Shown here: positions 42,740 through 52,700 of the stretch, one piece after another
Numbering within the stretch: position 1 is the first letter of the stretch
Layout of the letters: the number at the start of each line of letters is the position of its first letter
Assembly: GCA_029556545.1 (NCBI GenBank)
Contig: JAKQEQ010000193.1
Location: 231,449-295,448 of the forward strand
Direction: 5' to 3'
DNA length: 64,000 bases
From: Candidatus Hydrogenedentota bacterium
Lineage (GTDB): Bacteria > Hydrogenedentota > Hydrogenedentia > Hydrogenedentales > JAGMZX01
The notes under the pieces: generated by a model
Database searches by the model: none
Seen by the model: the letters and a program-made list of their open reading frames with translations, nothing else
Told to the model about the DNA's origin: nothing
Position numbers and translations under genes: made by a program

Positions 42740-42769
42740 TTGAATCGGATCGGCCATAGTCTTTAGAAT
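42740..42769 (+). promoter_or_regulatory. Promoter of the second GH42-like gene
   Basis: TTGAAT (42740-42745), 18-base spacer, TAGAAT (42764-42769). An ATG at 42768 overlaps the -10 box, which is one reason the start codon is placed at 42879. Confidence 0.6.
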
Positions 42770-42878
42770 GGGATTCGTGGTTCGTATGGGAAAGGGGTCT
42801 GGTATACCTGACCTTGGAATCAATCTCCATGCCGAGCGTCCCGGCGGGCGCCGCTGCAACCCTGAGAAAGGATTCCCG

Positions 42879-45452
42879 ATGAAACGGGGTCGCCACCGGT
42901 TACTCTGCCTCGCGTTGGTCTTGTCCGCGGCCATGGGCGGCGCGTCCTCTGTCGGCGCTGATACGCCGATTGCCGATGCCGCCGATGCCGCTTCCTCCGG
43001 CTCCACCGTAGTTGGCTTCGAGGAAATCTGGGTGGGCCCGGGTACGGCGACACCCGCGCCGCGAGCAACACTCGATGTGCCTGGGGCTGCGGGCTTGCCG
43101 GCGTCTCAACCCGCCGTATTCGAGTGTCGCATCGAGGCGCGCGGCACGTACCCGGACACGCGGGTGACCCTGACCTTGACCGACGAGGCGGGCGCGGTTG
43201 CGGGTCGGGAAGAGATAGTCATGACGCTCTTTGAAGGCCCGAACGCCTGTCGCTTCCTTTGGGACGCGCGCAAGGCTGCGCCCGGCGATTACAGGGCCGT
43301 GTTCGAGTTGCGCTATCCGGGGGATGATCCAAGCGCCCTATTCGAGACCCGCCTTCGCAAAGTGACGGAGGACCAGCTACGCTCGGAACAAGCATCCATA
43401 GCGGGCGAGTTGGCTCGACTTTGGGAGTCGCTACGCCGCGCCGAGGCGCGGGGCGAGCATTTCCCCGACGTGGAAATGCGCCTGACGCTGGTCGAGGCAT
43501 TTCTTGCGCGTGCGAAGGCGGACGCAGCGGCCCACGACTGGCGGGCGTTCGACGCAAAGCTTGCGCATGGGCGACAGACGGTGGAGAGCGTCCGCGCGGA
43601 ACTGGCCTTCGGCGCGCCCCCCGAAGTGCTCACCGAAACGCTTCGTCCGGGTCTGGAAGGACTTCAAGTGCGGGACGGCGGGTTCTTCGTCGGGGACCAG
43701 CCCGTGTTTCTCTTCGGCGTGGCGCTACGCAAGCCCGACGCGGATAGGGTGCGCATGCTACGCGACCTCGGACTGAATTTCGCGGTCTTCGAAATCGCTC
43801 CCGATGATACATTGGACGCCGCCGGGCAGGCGCGGCCTTGGCAATCGGCGTTTGAAGGGCTGTTTGCGGCAGCGCGGCAGGATGCCGTCACGCTGCTGGC
43901 CCAATTGGCGCCGCACCGCCCCGGTCCCGACCTGATGGACGCCCATCCCGAAATTGCCGCCGCGGGAGTGGTGGATATCGCCCACCCGCGTGTGGCGGAA
44001 CGTTTCGGGAAGCATATCGAGGCCGTGGCCCCCGTCCTGGCACGCGAGGCCGCCGTCAGTATGTTAAGCCTGGCGCACGCGCCGCGATTCCGACTCGAAG
44101 ACGAATCGGTGCGCGCCCAGTTTGTCGAGCACGTCAAAACACTTTACGAGGACCGACACAGCCTGAACCAATCCTGGCGTGCCCATCTGGCGGACTATGA
44201 CGAGATTCTGATTGGCGACACGCCGGAGGGTCATTTCGACTACCGGGAGAAACGGGCGTATCAATGGGACTGGCAGGCGTTTCATCGCGGCCTTGCCGTG
44301 CGGTTCTTCGAGGAACTGCGCGACCGCGTCAAGCGGCTGGCCCCCGCCGCGCCGCTCATGGTTACGCTGCCGGACACCGTATTCACGCTTGGCGAGTCGC
44401 GGGACGGGCTGGACCGGGAGGCCATCGCGGGAATGATGGACCTTACCGGCTGCACCACCCAGTTGAATCCGGACAGTGACCTTTATGCCTACCGGTACCC
44501 GGACCAGTCGGCGTTTTGCACCGTCATGCGCTCGATGGAGCCGGATAAGCCGGTGGTTTGCGCGGAGAACAACATCAAGGTGGATGCGGACCTGTCGCCC
44601 GAGTACGCGTACGGCTTCGTGTATACCGCGGTGTGGGACGCCGTGGTCTCGGGGTTGAGCGCCATGGCGTTGCCGGAGGACAGCCCGGTTTTCGAGCGGC
44701 CGGAGACTTTCGAGGCCTTTGCCGCCGCCGCGTTGGACATCACCCGGCTCGCGCCAGTGGTGCACGCCATACAGCGGGCCCCGGCGGATGTTAGCATTCT
44801 GTGGAGTGATTCGGCAAAGGTCTTTGACGACGGCGACCCGTACCTGCTCTCGGCACGGTTTGCCTTTGAGGGCTGTTCCTTCTCGGGATACGCCGTGCGC
44901 TACATCACCGAGAACCAGTGCGTCTCGGGGGACCTCGATCGGCTCAAGGTGCTGGTGATTCCCGAGACGCCGTCGCTTCGGAATGACGCTTTCGAGGTCA
45001 TTCAGGATTACGTCGAGGACGGCGGGACGGTGGCGCGCGTGGGCAAGCCCATCCCGTACAACGAACGCGGGCACTCGCGACAGGACGTGATCCGCAACAC
45101 GTCCAAGACGGTGCTTGTTCGGGGCATGAACCTGCCGACCGAATACCTGCACGCGATGGACGCGGCGATTGTGCTGGGCACGCTCGACGAGATCAGCCGC
45201 CCGGTAAACGGGCACGGCTATCCGCTCGAGGGTGTCAAGACACGCATGGCGCTGTGGCGGGACGACTATTACCTGTTTGTGGTCAACATGCGGCCCGAGC
45301 CGATCCTCTGCTATCTCTCCGGCCCGCGGCACACCGGCACGGACCTCATCGGCGGGCGACGCGTCCGCTTCCCGATGTTGCTCGAATCGCTCCAGCCCAT
45401 GCTGGTGCGCCTCGACTCGGCCGTGCCGGAGAAGTTGGTCACGTCGCGCTGA
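42879..45452 (+). CDS. Secreted GH42/beta-galactosidase-like protein
   Basis: 857 residues; ATG 42879 lies 6 bases after AAAGGA and begins a signal peptide (RLLCLALVLSAAMGGASSVG). Residues about 45-180 form a beta domain; about 270-640 read as a TIM barrel (VFLFGVALRKPDADRVRMLR, LGLNFAVFEI; DWQAFHRGLAVRFFEELRDR; PDKPVVCAENNIKVD, AVWDAVVSGLSAMALPEDSP), where ENN could hold the catalytic nucleophile. About 640-800 is a glutamine-amidotransferase-like fold (VSILWSDSAKVF, LKVLVIPETPSLRNDAFEVI, VEDGGTVARVG). The ending LVRL is typical of the C-terminal beta domain. Overall layout matches GH42-related proteins and echoes the partial gene at the left edge of the window; substrate unknown. Confidence 0.78.
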   Translation: MKRGRHRLLCLALVLSAAMGGASSVGADTPIADAADAASSGSTVVGFEEIWVGPGTATPAPRATLDVPGAAGLPASQPAVFECRIEARGTYPDTRVTLTLTDEAGAVAGREEIVMTLFEGPNACRFLWDARKAAPGDYRAVFELRYPGDDPSALFETRLRKVTEDQLRSEQASIAGELARLWESLRRAEARGEHFPDVEMRLTLVEAFLARAKADAAAHDWRAFDAKLAHGRQTVESVRAELAFGAPPEVLTETLRPGLEGLQVRDGGFFVGDQPVFLFGVALRKPDADRVRMLRDLGLNFAVFEIAPDDTLDAAGQARPWQSAFEGLFAAARQDAVTLLAQLAPHRPGPDLMDAHPEIAAAGVVDIAHPRVAERFGKHIEAVAPVLAREAAVSMLSLAHAPRFRLEDESVRAQFVEHVKTLYEDRHSLNQSWRAHLADYDEILIGDTPEGHFDYREKRAYQWDWQAFHRGLAVRFFEELRDRVKRLAPAAPLMVTLPDTVFTLGESRDGLDREAIAGMMDLTGCTTQLNPDSDLYAYRYPDQSAFCTVMRSMEPDKPVVCAENNIKVDADLSPEYAYGFVYTAVWDAVVSGLSAMALPEDSPVFERPETFEAFAAAALDITRLAPVVHAIQRAPADVSILWSDSAKVFDDGDPYLLSARFAFEGCSFSGYAVRYITENQCVSGDLDRLKVLVIPETPSLRNDAFEVIQDYVEDGGTVARVGKPIPYNERGHSRQDVIRNTSKTVLVRGMNLPTEYLHAMDAAIVLGTLDEISRPVNGHGYPLEGVKTRMALWRDDYYLFVVNMRPEPILCYLSGPRHTGTDLIGGRRVRFPMLLESLQPMLVRLDSAVPEKLVTSR

Positions 45453-45456
45453 CGTG

Positions 45457-45477
45457 GCATGGGCATCCTGCCCATGC
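45457..45477. terminator. Hairpin between convergent genes
   Basis: GCATGGGCA-TCC-TGCCCATGC, a perfect 9-bp stem with a 3-base loop, 4 bases after the stop codon and between two convergent genes. It could end transcripts from both sides, though no strong T-run follows. The core GGGCA-TC-TGCCC is also present at 62020-62038. Confidence 0.55.
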
Positions 45478-45520
45478 TCTTGTATCGTGGGCGGGACGCA
45501 CTTGGCACGAGGCGTAATTA

Positions 45521-46768
45521 CTATTCTGTGTGCTGGGACTCGGGGACAGGGCGGCCCGCGATGTCGCGAATCCAGAAACGGCCCGGAGTCAGGTAAGCGC
45601 GGACGAGTCTGCCCGCCATGGTCCGAATCACGTCGCGCGTGCGGGTTTCCGTGCGGTGTTTGGGCGTCTCGCCCGCCGCCGTCTGCACCAATTCGATCAA
45701 GTGATACAGCGGCACGTCGCGCAGCGAAAAACTGAGTTGTCCCGCCAGGCTGAACAGCCACGAGCAGCCGCCGCAGTAGTCCACGGCGAAGTCCGCGCCC
45801 GCGTCGCGCAGTTCGCGCAGCCGCTCGTGCGCGGACCGGAGCGTATCGCGCAAGCTGTGACGCGCCGCGCCGGCGCACATGCCGCAGCACAGCGCGGACT
45901 CGCGGGAATGCGCGGGCTCGACGACCTCGACGCCGATCCGTTCGAGCAGGCGGCGCACGCCGTCGAAGCAGGCGTCGCCGGACGCCTTCGGCCAGCAGTT
46001 GTCATGGATGACGGCGCGCTTGTTCAGCAGCGCGACCGGAATTTGGCCCGTGGCGATGCGGTCGTCGAGCCACTTGTAAAGCGACACGACCTCGCAATCC
46101 AGCCGCACGTCGAAAACGTCCGGGTACACCTGGCGGAACAGGTGATACCCCGCTAGACAAGGGACCAACAGCCGCTTGAGTCCCATCCGCGCAAACTCGT
46201 CGCGCAGCCGCTCCGCCACGACCCGCTCAGCGTCCCAGCAGCCCATGCGGTAGAGCGGCTCGCCGCAACACAGGTCGAGCGCGCCAAAAATGGGGACACC
46301 GCGGAACAGCACCGAGTCGAGCAGGAACGGCTGCAGGATCATGTTGCAGCCCGCGTAAAGCATCGTGTCCGACTCGGGCGGCCGTCGCCAGTTGGCTTCC
46401 CATGCGTGGACCAACGCCCGCTCGTCCTCGGGCAGACGCGCCACGGCCTCCGCGTGCAGGTTGTTGGATTGATAGGGCAGCACAAGCGCGGCGCGCGCCG
46501 GAAGCCCCTGCTGCTGGTAGCGCGCGTCCCATCGCGAGACGATCAGCGTGTGCGGGTTGGCGTCCGTCGGGCAGAACGTGTTGCAGGCCATGCAGCCCGT
46601 ACACCGCGCGAGCGCCGGCGCGTCGCCCGTATCGACAAGCACCTGGAACTCCGCCTTCGCTCGGTCGAGCGGATATTCGAGCACGGGACACCGCGCGAAA
46701 CACTCGCCGCAGAAATCGCAGCGTTCCCGCACGAACGTCTTCGTCAGTCTAAACGGTTTCAGCGCCAT
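45521..46768 (-). CDS. Iron-sulfur/CCG-domain protein (heterodisulfide reductase subunit D / GlpC-like), copy 1
   Basis: 415 residues. N-terminal dicluster ferredoxin with CDFCGECFARCP and CTGCMACNTFCP binding two [4Fe-4S] clusters (residues 18-70). Two CCG-type segments follow (LDLCCGEPLYRMGC about residue 165 and SALCCGMCAGA about 300, with YCGGC near the end), as in HdrD, GlpC and lactate-utilisation subunits, where they hold a non-cubane cluster or accept electrons. No obvious ribosome-binding site precedes the ATG. Its upstream neighbour is a paralogue of the same length, 53 bases away. No flavin dehydrogenase partner is next to them, so the electron donor is unknown. Start codon not firmly settled. 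Confidence 0.85.
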   Translation of the reverse strand: MALKPFRLTKTFVRERCDFCGECFARCPVLEYPLDRAKAEFQVLVDTGDAPALARCTGCMACNTFCPTDANPHTLIVSRWDARYQQQGLPARAALVLPYQSNNLHAEAVARLPEDERALVHAWEANWRRPPESDTMLYAGCNMILQPFLLDSVLFRGVPIFGALDLCCGEPLYRMGCWDAERVVAERLRDEFARMGLKRLLVPCLAGYHLFRQVYPDVFDVRLDCEVVSLYKWLDDRIATGQIPVALLNKRAVIHDNCWPKASGDACFDGVRRLLERIGVEVVEPAHSRESALCCGMCAGAARHSLRDTLRSAHERLRELRDAGADFAVDYCGGCSWLFSLAGQLSFSLRDVPLYHLIELVQTAAGETPKHRTETRTRDVIRTMAGRLVRAYLTPGRFWIRDIAGRPVPESQHTE

Positions 46769-46786
46769 CGCAGGGCCCGATGCTCA

Positions 46787-46804
46787 TACTCGTCCTCGTA
46801 CTTG
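46787..46804. repeat. Degenerate TACTCG hexamer repeat
   Basis: TACTCG, TCCTCG, TACTTG in the 53-base gap between the two Fe-S genes. Compare the perfect triplet at 33416-33433. Confidence 0.55.
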
Positions 46805-46821
46805 TTGCCGATTCGCCCATT

Positions 46822-48063
46822 CTACGCGATGGGCGGCACGAAGAAGCGCTCTTTGCCGACTTCCTGCCGGAAGAGCGTGCCGCTCAGCAGATCAAAGGCC
46901 AGCTTCCGGTGTCGCCGCGCGGGCGTTTCGCCGGTAGCCTCCTGGACCAATTCGATGAGGTGATAGACCGGCTCGCGCGTCCAAGACACGTACTTCGCCG
47001 TGGACTGGGTCTGGAGGCAGCCGCTGCAATACACGGCGATGCGTTGCGCGCTCGCGGCGCGCAGGTTCGCCGCGCACGCGCGCTGCCCGACGATAATGTC
47101 CCGCTTGCCATACGCCGCGCCGTGCGAGAAGCCGGACCCGATGCCGCAGCACAGGGCGGTCTGCCGGTTCTGGGGCGCCTCGACGATCCTGCACCCGATC
47201 ATTTCGAGGATGCGACGCGGCCACTCGTAGTACTCCTCCTCGTAGACCTTCGCGTGGCAGGGGTCCTGCACGGTCACGGTCGTCTGATCAAGGGGGTGCG
47301 TTATCGGTAACGCTCCCGAGGCAAGTTGGTCGTGGAGCCGCTTGACGGACGACACGAACTCGATGCCCCCGAAATCCGCGCCGAATTGGGGCAGAATATT
47401 GGACAGCACGTTCAGGCACGCGGTGCAGGAGCCATACACGCGCTTCACCCCGAGTTTCCGGAAGTACTCCGTGAGTTTGCGCGCGACCTGTTCGACCTGA
47501 TCGTACAGTCCCATGCGGAAATACATTTCGCCGCAGCAATATTCGAGACCGCCGCGGATTATGATGCCCTCGAACAGTCTCGAGAACGTGAGATACGGAC
47601 TCGCGATGACGTTGCAGCCGGGGTAAAAGATTTCGTCGACGGGATCGAGCCGCTGCCAGTCTTCAATGGCCGCGCGCTCGTCGTCGGCAAAGCGCGCAAT
47701 GGCATGGGTGCGGAAATTCGGCCTGCTGTGGGGGAGGAAATACCTCGCGCACACCGGCAATCCCTCGCGACGGTACCGGCGATGCCAGACGTCCAGAATC
47801 CCGTTGGCGGGCCGGCAATCCTCGGGGCAGACGAGGTTGCAGGCGAGACAACTCGTGCAGTCGCACAACACGCGCTCCGCGCGCGCGTCCGCCCGCGTGT
47901 CATCCTCGAACGTTCGGAGGAGAGCCGCCACGCTCGCACGGGCTTCCGGCTCCGGCATGCGCAAGACCGGGCACTGCGCGAGACAGTCGCCGCATTCGGT
48001 GCAGCGCGCGCGGTCGAAGGGCTTTCGTTCGTAACGACGAAACGGGTATCTCGTACCGGTCAT
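46822..48063 (-). CDS. Iron-sulfur/CCG-domain protein (heterodisulfide reductase subunit D / GlpC-like), copy 2
   Basis: 413 residues from ATG 48063 (MTGTRYPFRRYERKPFDRAR), with GAGG 7 bases upstream and an extended -10 promoter right before; the longer in-frame opening would start inside that promoter. Dicluster ferredoxin motifs CTECGDCLAQCP and CTSCLACNLVCP are intact. CCG segments are YCCGEMYFRMG (about residue 190), a SCTACL pair, ALCCGIGSGFSHG (about 315) and YCSGCLQTQ. It is clearly a paralogue of the downstream gene and probably forms a heterodimer or successive electron-transfer step with it. Confidence 0.85.
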   Translation of the reverse strand: MTGTRYPFRRYERKPFDRARCTECGDCLAQCPVLRMPEPEARASVAALLRTFEDDTRADARAERVLCDCTSCLACNLVCPEDCRPANGILDVWHRRYRREGLPVCARYFLPHSRPNFRTHAIARFADDERAAIEDWQRLDPVDEIFYPGCNVIASPYLTFSRLFEGIIIRGGLEYCCGEMYFRMGLYDQVEQVARKLTEYFRKLGVKRVYGSCTACLNVLSNILPQFGADFGGIEFVSSVKRLHDQLASGALPITHPLDQTTVTVQDPCHAKVYEEEYYEWPRRILEMIGCRIVEAPQNRQTALCCGIGSGFSHGAAYGKRDIIVGQRACAANLRAASAQRIAVYCSGCLQTQSTAKYVSWTREPVYHLIELVQEATGETPARRHRKLAFDLLSGTLFRQEVGKERFFVPPIA

Positions 48064-48085
48064 AAGTTGCCTCGTTGCCCGAGCG

Positions 48086-48094
48086 ATTATATCA
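48086..48094 (-). promoter_or_regulatory. Extended -10 promoter of the Fe-S gene pair
   Basis: TGATATAAT on the minus strand: a perfect TATAAT with the TGn extension. The -35 region is weak, as is usual for extended -10 promoters. Confidence 0.6.
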
Positions 48095-48115
48095 TGCTGC
48101 CGACAAGACCATTTG

Positions 48116-48199
48116 ACCACGAATGACACGAATTACGCGAATGAAGAGGAAAACCCAGGACACGCAGGTCTTATTCGTTAGATTCGTGTGATTAGTGGT
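48116..48199. repeat. Inverted repeat built from 9-bp units
   Basis: Left arm CACGAATGA, CACGAATTA, CGCGAATGA; right arm is the imperfect reverse complement (TTATTCG, TTAGATTCG, TGTGATTAG, TGG). A large imperfect hairpin with about 25 bases of loop in the divergent gap between the Fe-S pair and rmuC. Each arm is itself a 9-bp-period direct repeat. Confidence 0.65.
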
Positions 48200-48221
48200 A
48201 ACAAGAAGAGAGGCGGACAAG

Positions 48222-49631
48222 ATGACTTACGCGTTATGTGCGGCGGCGGGGCTGGTGGTGGGCGGGGTGCTGGCGTGGGCGGTTGCGACGGACCGCGCGC
48301 GGCGGGCTGCCGCCGGCGGCATGGCCGAAGCAGAACGGCGCGCCGGGCTGGCGGAGGGACGCGCCGCGGCGATCGAGGGAACGGCGGCGGAACTGCGTGA
48401 CCGGTGTCAGAGGGCGGGCGAGGAGACGGAGAAACTGCGCGCCACGCTTGCCGCGGAGCACGGGGCGCGTGTCCGCGCGGAGACGCAGCTCAAGGAGTTG
48501 GAGCAACGTCTTCTGGAAGAACGGAAACTGCTTGACGACGCAAGAACCAAGCTGAGCGAAACGTTCAAGGCGCTCGCGGGCGACACCCTGCACGCGAATG
48601 CGAGTGCGTTCCTCGAACGGGCGAAGGAGACCTTCGACAAGGTGCTTGCGGAGGCGCGGGGCGACCTCGGCAAGCGCCAGGAAGCCATACAGGGATTGGT
48701 CGCGCCGCTCACGGACTCGTTGAAGCGTTTCGAGGAACACGTCAGCGGCATCGAGAAGGCCCGCCAGGATTCGTATGTGGGGCTGACCGAGCAGTTGAAG
48801 ACCTTGGCCTCGGGGCAACACCAACTCCAGCAGGAGACGGCGAACCTGGTCACCGCGTTGCGCAGGCCGCAGGTGCGGGGTCGCTGGGGCGAATTGACCC
48901 TGCAGCGCGTGGTGGAACTCGCCGGGATGACCGAGCGTTGTGACTTCGCGCAACAGGTGAGTGTCAATACGGAAGGAGGTCGACAGCGCCCTGATATGGT
49001 TGTTTACCTTCCCCAAGACCGCCAGATCGTGGTGGACGCCAAGGTTCCGCTCGAAGCGTACCTCGACGCCATCGATGCCGATTCGGAAGAGGCGCGGCGA
49101 CAAGCTATGGCGCGTCACGCGCGACATGTTCGCGACCATATGAACGCGCTCGCCGACAAGCGGTACTGGGCGCAATGCGAGCAAACGCCCGATTTTGTGG
49201 TGATGTTCATACCGGGCGAATCGTTCTTTGGCGCGGCGGTGGACGCGGATCCGAAGATCGTTGAGGACGGACTCGAGCTGAAGGTGGTGCTGGCCACGCC
49301 GACGACGCTGCTCGCACTGCTTCGCGCCGTGGCCTATGGCTGGCGACAGCAGCAAATCGCCAAGAATGCACAGGAGATTAGCGCCGCCGGCAGAGATCTT
49401 TATGATCGTATGAAGACGCTGCTCGATCACATTGTCAAGGTTGGGAAGGGGCTGAAGAGCGCGACTACCGCATACAATGACGCGGTGGGTTCGATCGATG
49501 CGCGGGTGCTCCCGGCGGCGCGGCGGTTCAAGGACCTCGGCGCCGCCTCAGGCGCGGAGTTATCGGACATCCCGCCCGTCGACATCGACCCGCGTAAACT
49601 TAACGCACCGGAGCACGACGAGGAAGAATAG
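48222..49631 (+). CDS. rmuC: DNA recombination protein RmuC
   Basis: 469 residues; ATG 48222 lies 8 bases after GAGG, and the protein starts with a membrane anchor (TYALCAAAGLVVGGVLAWAV). Residues about 28-110 are a coiled coil rich in Ala, Glu and Arg. The RmuC domain (about 120-430) is typical: LVAPLTDSLKRFEEHVSGIE, RPQVRGRWGELTLQRVVELA, PDMVVYLPQDRQIVVDAKVP, FVVMFIPGESFFGAA, ATPTTLLALLRAVAYGWRQQ. RmuC is a nuclease-fold protein that limits DNA inversions at repeats; the repeat-rich nature of this genome makes that notable. Stands alone, divergent from the Fe-S pair. Confidence 0.95.
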   Translation: MTYALCAAAGLVVGGVLAWAVATDRARRAAAGGMAEAERRAGLAEGRAAAIEGTAAELRDRCQRAGEETEKLRATLAAEHGARVRAETQLKELEQRLLEERKLLDDARTKLSETFKALAGDTLHANASAFLERAKETFDKVLAEARGDLGKRQEAIQGLVAPLTDSLKRFEEHVSGIEKARQDSYVGLTEQLKTLASGQHQLQQETANLVTALRRPQVRGRWGELTLQRVVELAGMTERCDFAQQVSVNTEGGRQRPDMVVYLPQDRQIVVDAKVPLEAYLDAIDADSEEARRQAMARHARHVRDHMNALADKRYWAQCEQTPDFVVMFIPGESFFGAAVDADPKIVEDGLELKVVLATPTTLLALLRAVAYGWRQQQIAKNAQEISAAGRDLYDRMKTLLDHIVKVGKGLKSATTAYNDAVGSIDARVLPAARRFKDLGAASGAELSDIPPVDIDPRKLNAPEHDEEE

Positions 49632-49671
49632 CGCGGGGCTGCACCGGTGTGGCGCGGGCGCTGCGCTGGGG

Positions 49672-49677
49672 TATAAT
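49672..49677 (+). promoter_or_regulatory. Candidate -10 box before the sialidase-like gene
   Basis: A perfect TATAAT in a GC-rich setting, 101 bases before the start codon. No good -35 is visible at 16-18 bases upstream. Confidence 0.4.
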
Positions 49678-49777
49678 TCCCGCAGAGGACCGTGTCTGCA
49701 TGGCTGCCGAAAGTGTACCCTCCCGGCTCCGGACGGCGGCTTCTATGTCGAGGTTCGGGACCGAAAGGATCATGGGA

Positions 49778-52700
49778 ATGAAGGGCCGTGTTTTTCTGAG
49801 TCTTATGCTGGCGGGATGGTTATCGAGCTTGATCGCCGGGGGGCAGTCCATTGACCAGGCGCGCGGGATCGATCCGCGCGTGGACTATGCCGCGTTGACG
49901 CGCTTCGGCCCCTGGGACGACCGGAACTACACGGTGACCGCCGAGGACCTGAAGTTGCTCGCTCCCAACGAGGAGGAACTCAAGAACAGCATGCCGGTCT
50001 TCTATCGCGTCGAATTGCGGCGTCGGTTTCCGCACTGGATGCGCACCGGCCCGGCCCAGTACCCCCGCGCGGCGCGGCAACTCTTCGAGATCGAGTACGG
50101 CGGCTTGATGGTGGACGGAGTGGTGCACGCGAAGCGCGCCAAGCTCAGCAGCGTCCCCGCGCCGGTCAACGCCGAGATTCGGCTCAACGAATTGCTCGGA
50201 GCCAACGAGATCACCGTCGAGATCAACCCGGTCTTCCACAACCGGGTGATCGCGGGCGCGAACAACATCCACGGGCAGGAAATGTACTGGTCGAATGACG
50301 GGGGGCTTACGTGGCACATCCAGGGGACGCTGCCGTTCACGTGCTGCGATCCGACGGTGGGCTGGTCTTCAGACGGTTTGGTGGCGTATGCGGGGTCGTT
50401 GAGCGCCGGCCTTGGCATCTACTTCTACCGTTCGACGGACTTCGGCGAGACCTGGAGCCCGGCGCTCGCGCTTACGACCTCGGGCAGCGACAAGGAATTC
50501 CTGCACGTTGATCTGTCCCCGACCTCGCCGTATCGGGACTACGTCTATCTGACGTGGCACGACGGCAACTATATGCAGTTTGCCCGGTCCCGGGACAAGG
50601 GCCTCACGTTTGACCCCATTCACGAATTTGAATTCGCGCCGCGCGGCATCGGCAGCGACATTACCACCGATCCCGACGGAAATATTTGCTATTTCTACGG
50701 CGCGTTCTCGCCGCAACAGTCGGTCATGATGCTCAAGTCGACGGATGGCGGCGACACGTGGGCGTCCGCGTCGGTTGTGGCCAATACATACGGCAACTTC
50801 GACTGGCCCATTCCGTCCATGGAAACCCGCAACGCCTGGGTTTACGCCGCCGCGGACGCGGACTGCTCGGGCGGCCCGTACCACGGCACGGTCTACTGCT
50901 CGTGGACCGACACCACCGCGCCGGAGTCGACTGACCCCGCACAAAATCACACGCAAGTGCATGTCGCGTACTCGCGCGACGACGGCGGCAGTTGGGAGTT
51001 CTCGATACCGCATCCCACCGACGACGCCTTGACGGTGGACCGATTCAACCAGTGGCTGACGGTGGACCCGGACGGGGTGGTCCACGTGGTCTATTACGAC
51101 ACGCGGCACTCGGTCAACCGCACGGGCGTCGACATGTATTACACCTTCTCGATGGACGGCGGCGCGACCTGGAACGAGCCGCAGCGGGTGTCGTCGGTAA
51201 CGTCTTCCAACTTGAGCGACGAGCAGGAATGGGGCGACTACAACGGCATCGCCGTAATGTACGAGAAAATTATCCCCGCGTGGACCGACAACCGCGAGGG
51301 CCCGCCCGACCATAAGGACGTGTACGTCGCGGACATGCTTAATGTTACGTCGGAGCCCGGGTTCCTGCTCGCCGCGAATAATCTCGCGCAAACCGTGTGC
51401 GTGCCGGGCGACCTCGACGATATCACCATTGACGTGACGCCGATTTTCGAGTTTGCGAACCCGGTCACGTTTGCCGTCGAAGGCCTGCCCGCCGACGCCA
51501 CGGCGGGATTCTCGGTCAACCCCGTCACGCCCCCGGGCCAGACCGTGTTGTCCGTCGCGTTCGGGGCGAGCGTGCCCGCTGGACCGTATATGATCGATAT
51601 TACGGGCACGGCGCTCGAAGCACGCGACCGCGCCGTGACGCTGCACGTATTGGCGCAGGACGGGCCCGTGGGGCCGCCCGAGTTGTTGCTCCCCGCGGAC
51701 GGCGAACCGAACGCGGGCAGTCCCGACGTGACGCTGACATGGCGCACGGTCGAGGGCGCGGTCGCGTATCGTGCTCAGGTGAGCGCGTCCATCGGTTTCG
51801 CCGTGTTGTTGTTCGACGAGGAGGTGACGGACACAGCGTTCACCGCGACGGGTCTGGTCGAGGACCAGACCTACTACTGGCGTGTGGCGTCCATCAGCAG
51901 TTGCGCGGAGGGCGCGTTCAGCGGGCCCTACTCGTTCGTCGCGCACACCGTCCCGGGGCAGGGCGGCGACGTGTGCATTGCCGCGCCCGCGTTGTTCGAG
52001 AATGTGACGCTGAACGGGACGACGGTCGGGGCCACCGGGACGGATATCACGTCCTGCGCCACGGGAGACAGCATGGACGTGTGGTTCTCGTACACGCCGC
52101 CCGAGGACGGCGTCGCGACCATCAGCCTGTGCGGCAGCGCCTATGACACCACGCTCGCGGTCTTCGACGAATGCAACGGCACGGAACTGGCCTGCAACGA
52201 CGACTCGTGTGGCCTGGCGTCGGTGGTTATTCTCGCGGTCGTCGTCGGCGAGGACTACCTGGTGCGGATTTCGGGCTGGAACGGCGCGACCGGGGACTAC
52301 ACGCTGATCGTTACGAGGACCACCGGCGGCGAAGGGGAAGGTGAAGGCGAAGGCGAAGGGGAGACGCCGTGCGTGGATAATGTGGCGGCGGACGGCGGCT
52401 TCGAGGCGGGCGCGTTCGCCGGGGTATGGACCGAGTCTTCGACAAACTTCGGCACACCGCTCTGCACGGTGGACGACTGCGGAACCGGCAACGGTTCGGG
52501 GCCGCACGACGGCGCATGGTGGGCCTGGTTTGGCGGTATCTCCTCCGCCAATGAGGACGGATACGTAGAGCAGGTTGTGACGCTGCCGGAGGCGGCGGAC
52601 GCGACGCTTTCGTTCTTCCTTGAAATACCCGGCGCGACTACGACGGGATACGTGCGTGCGCTGATGGATGGGAACATCCTCTTCCAGGCGACCCACACGG

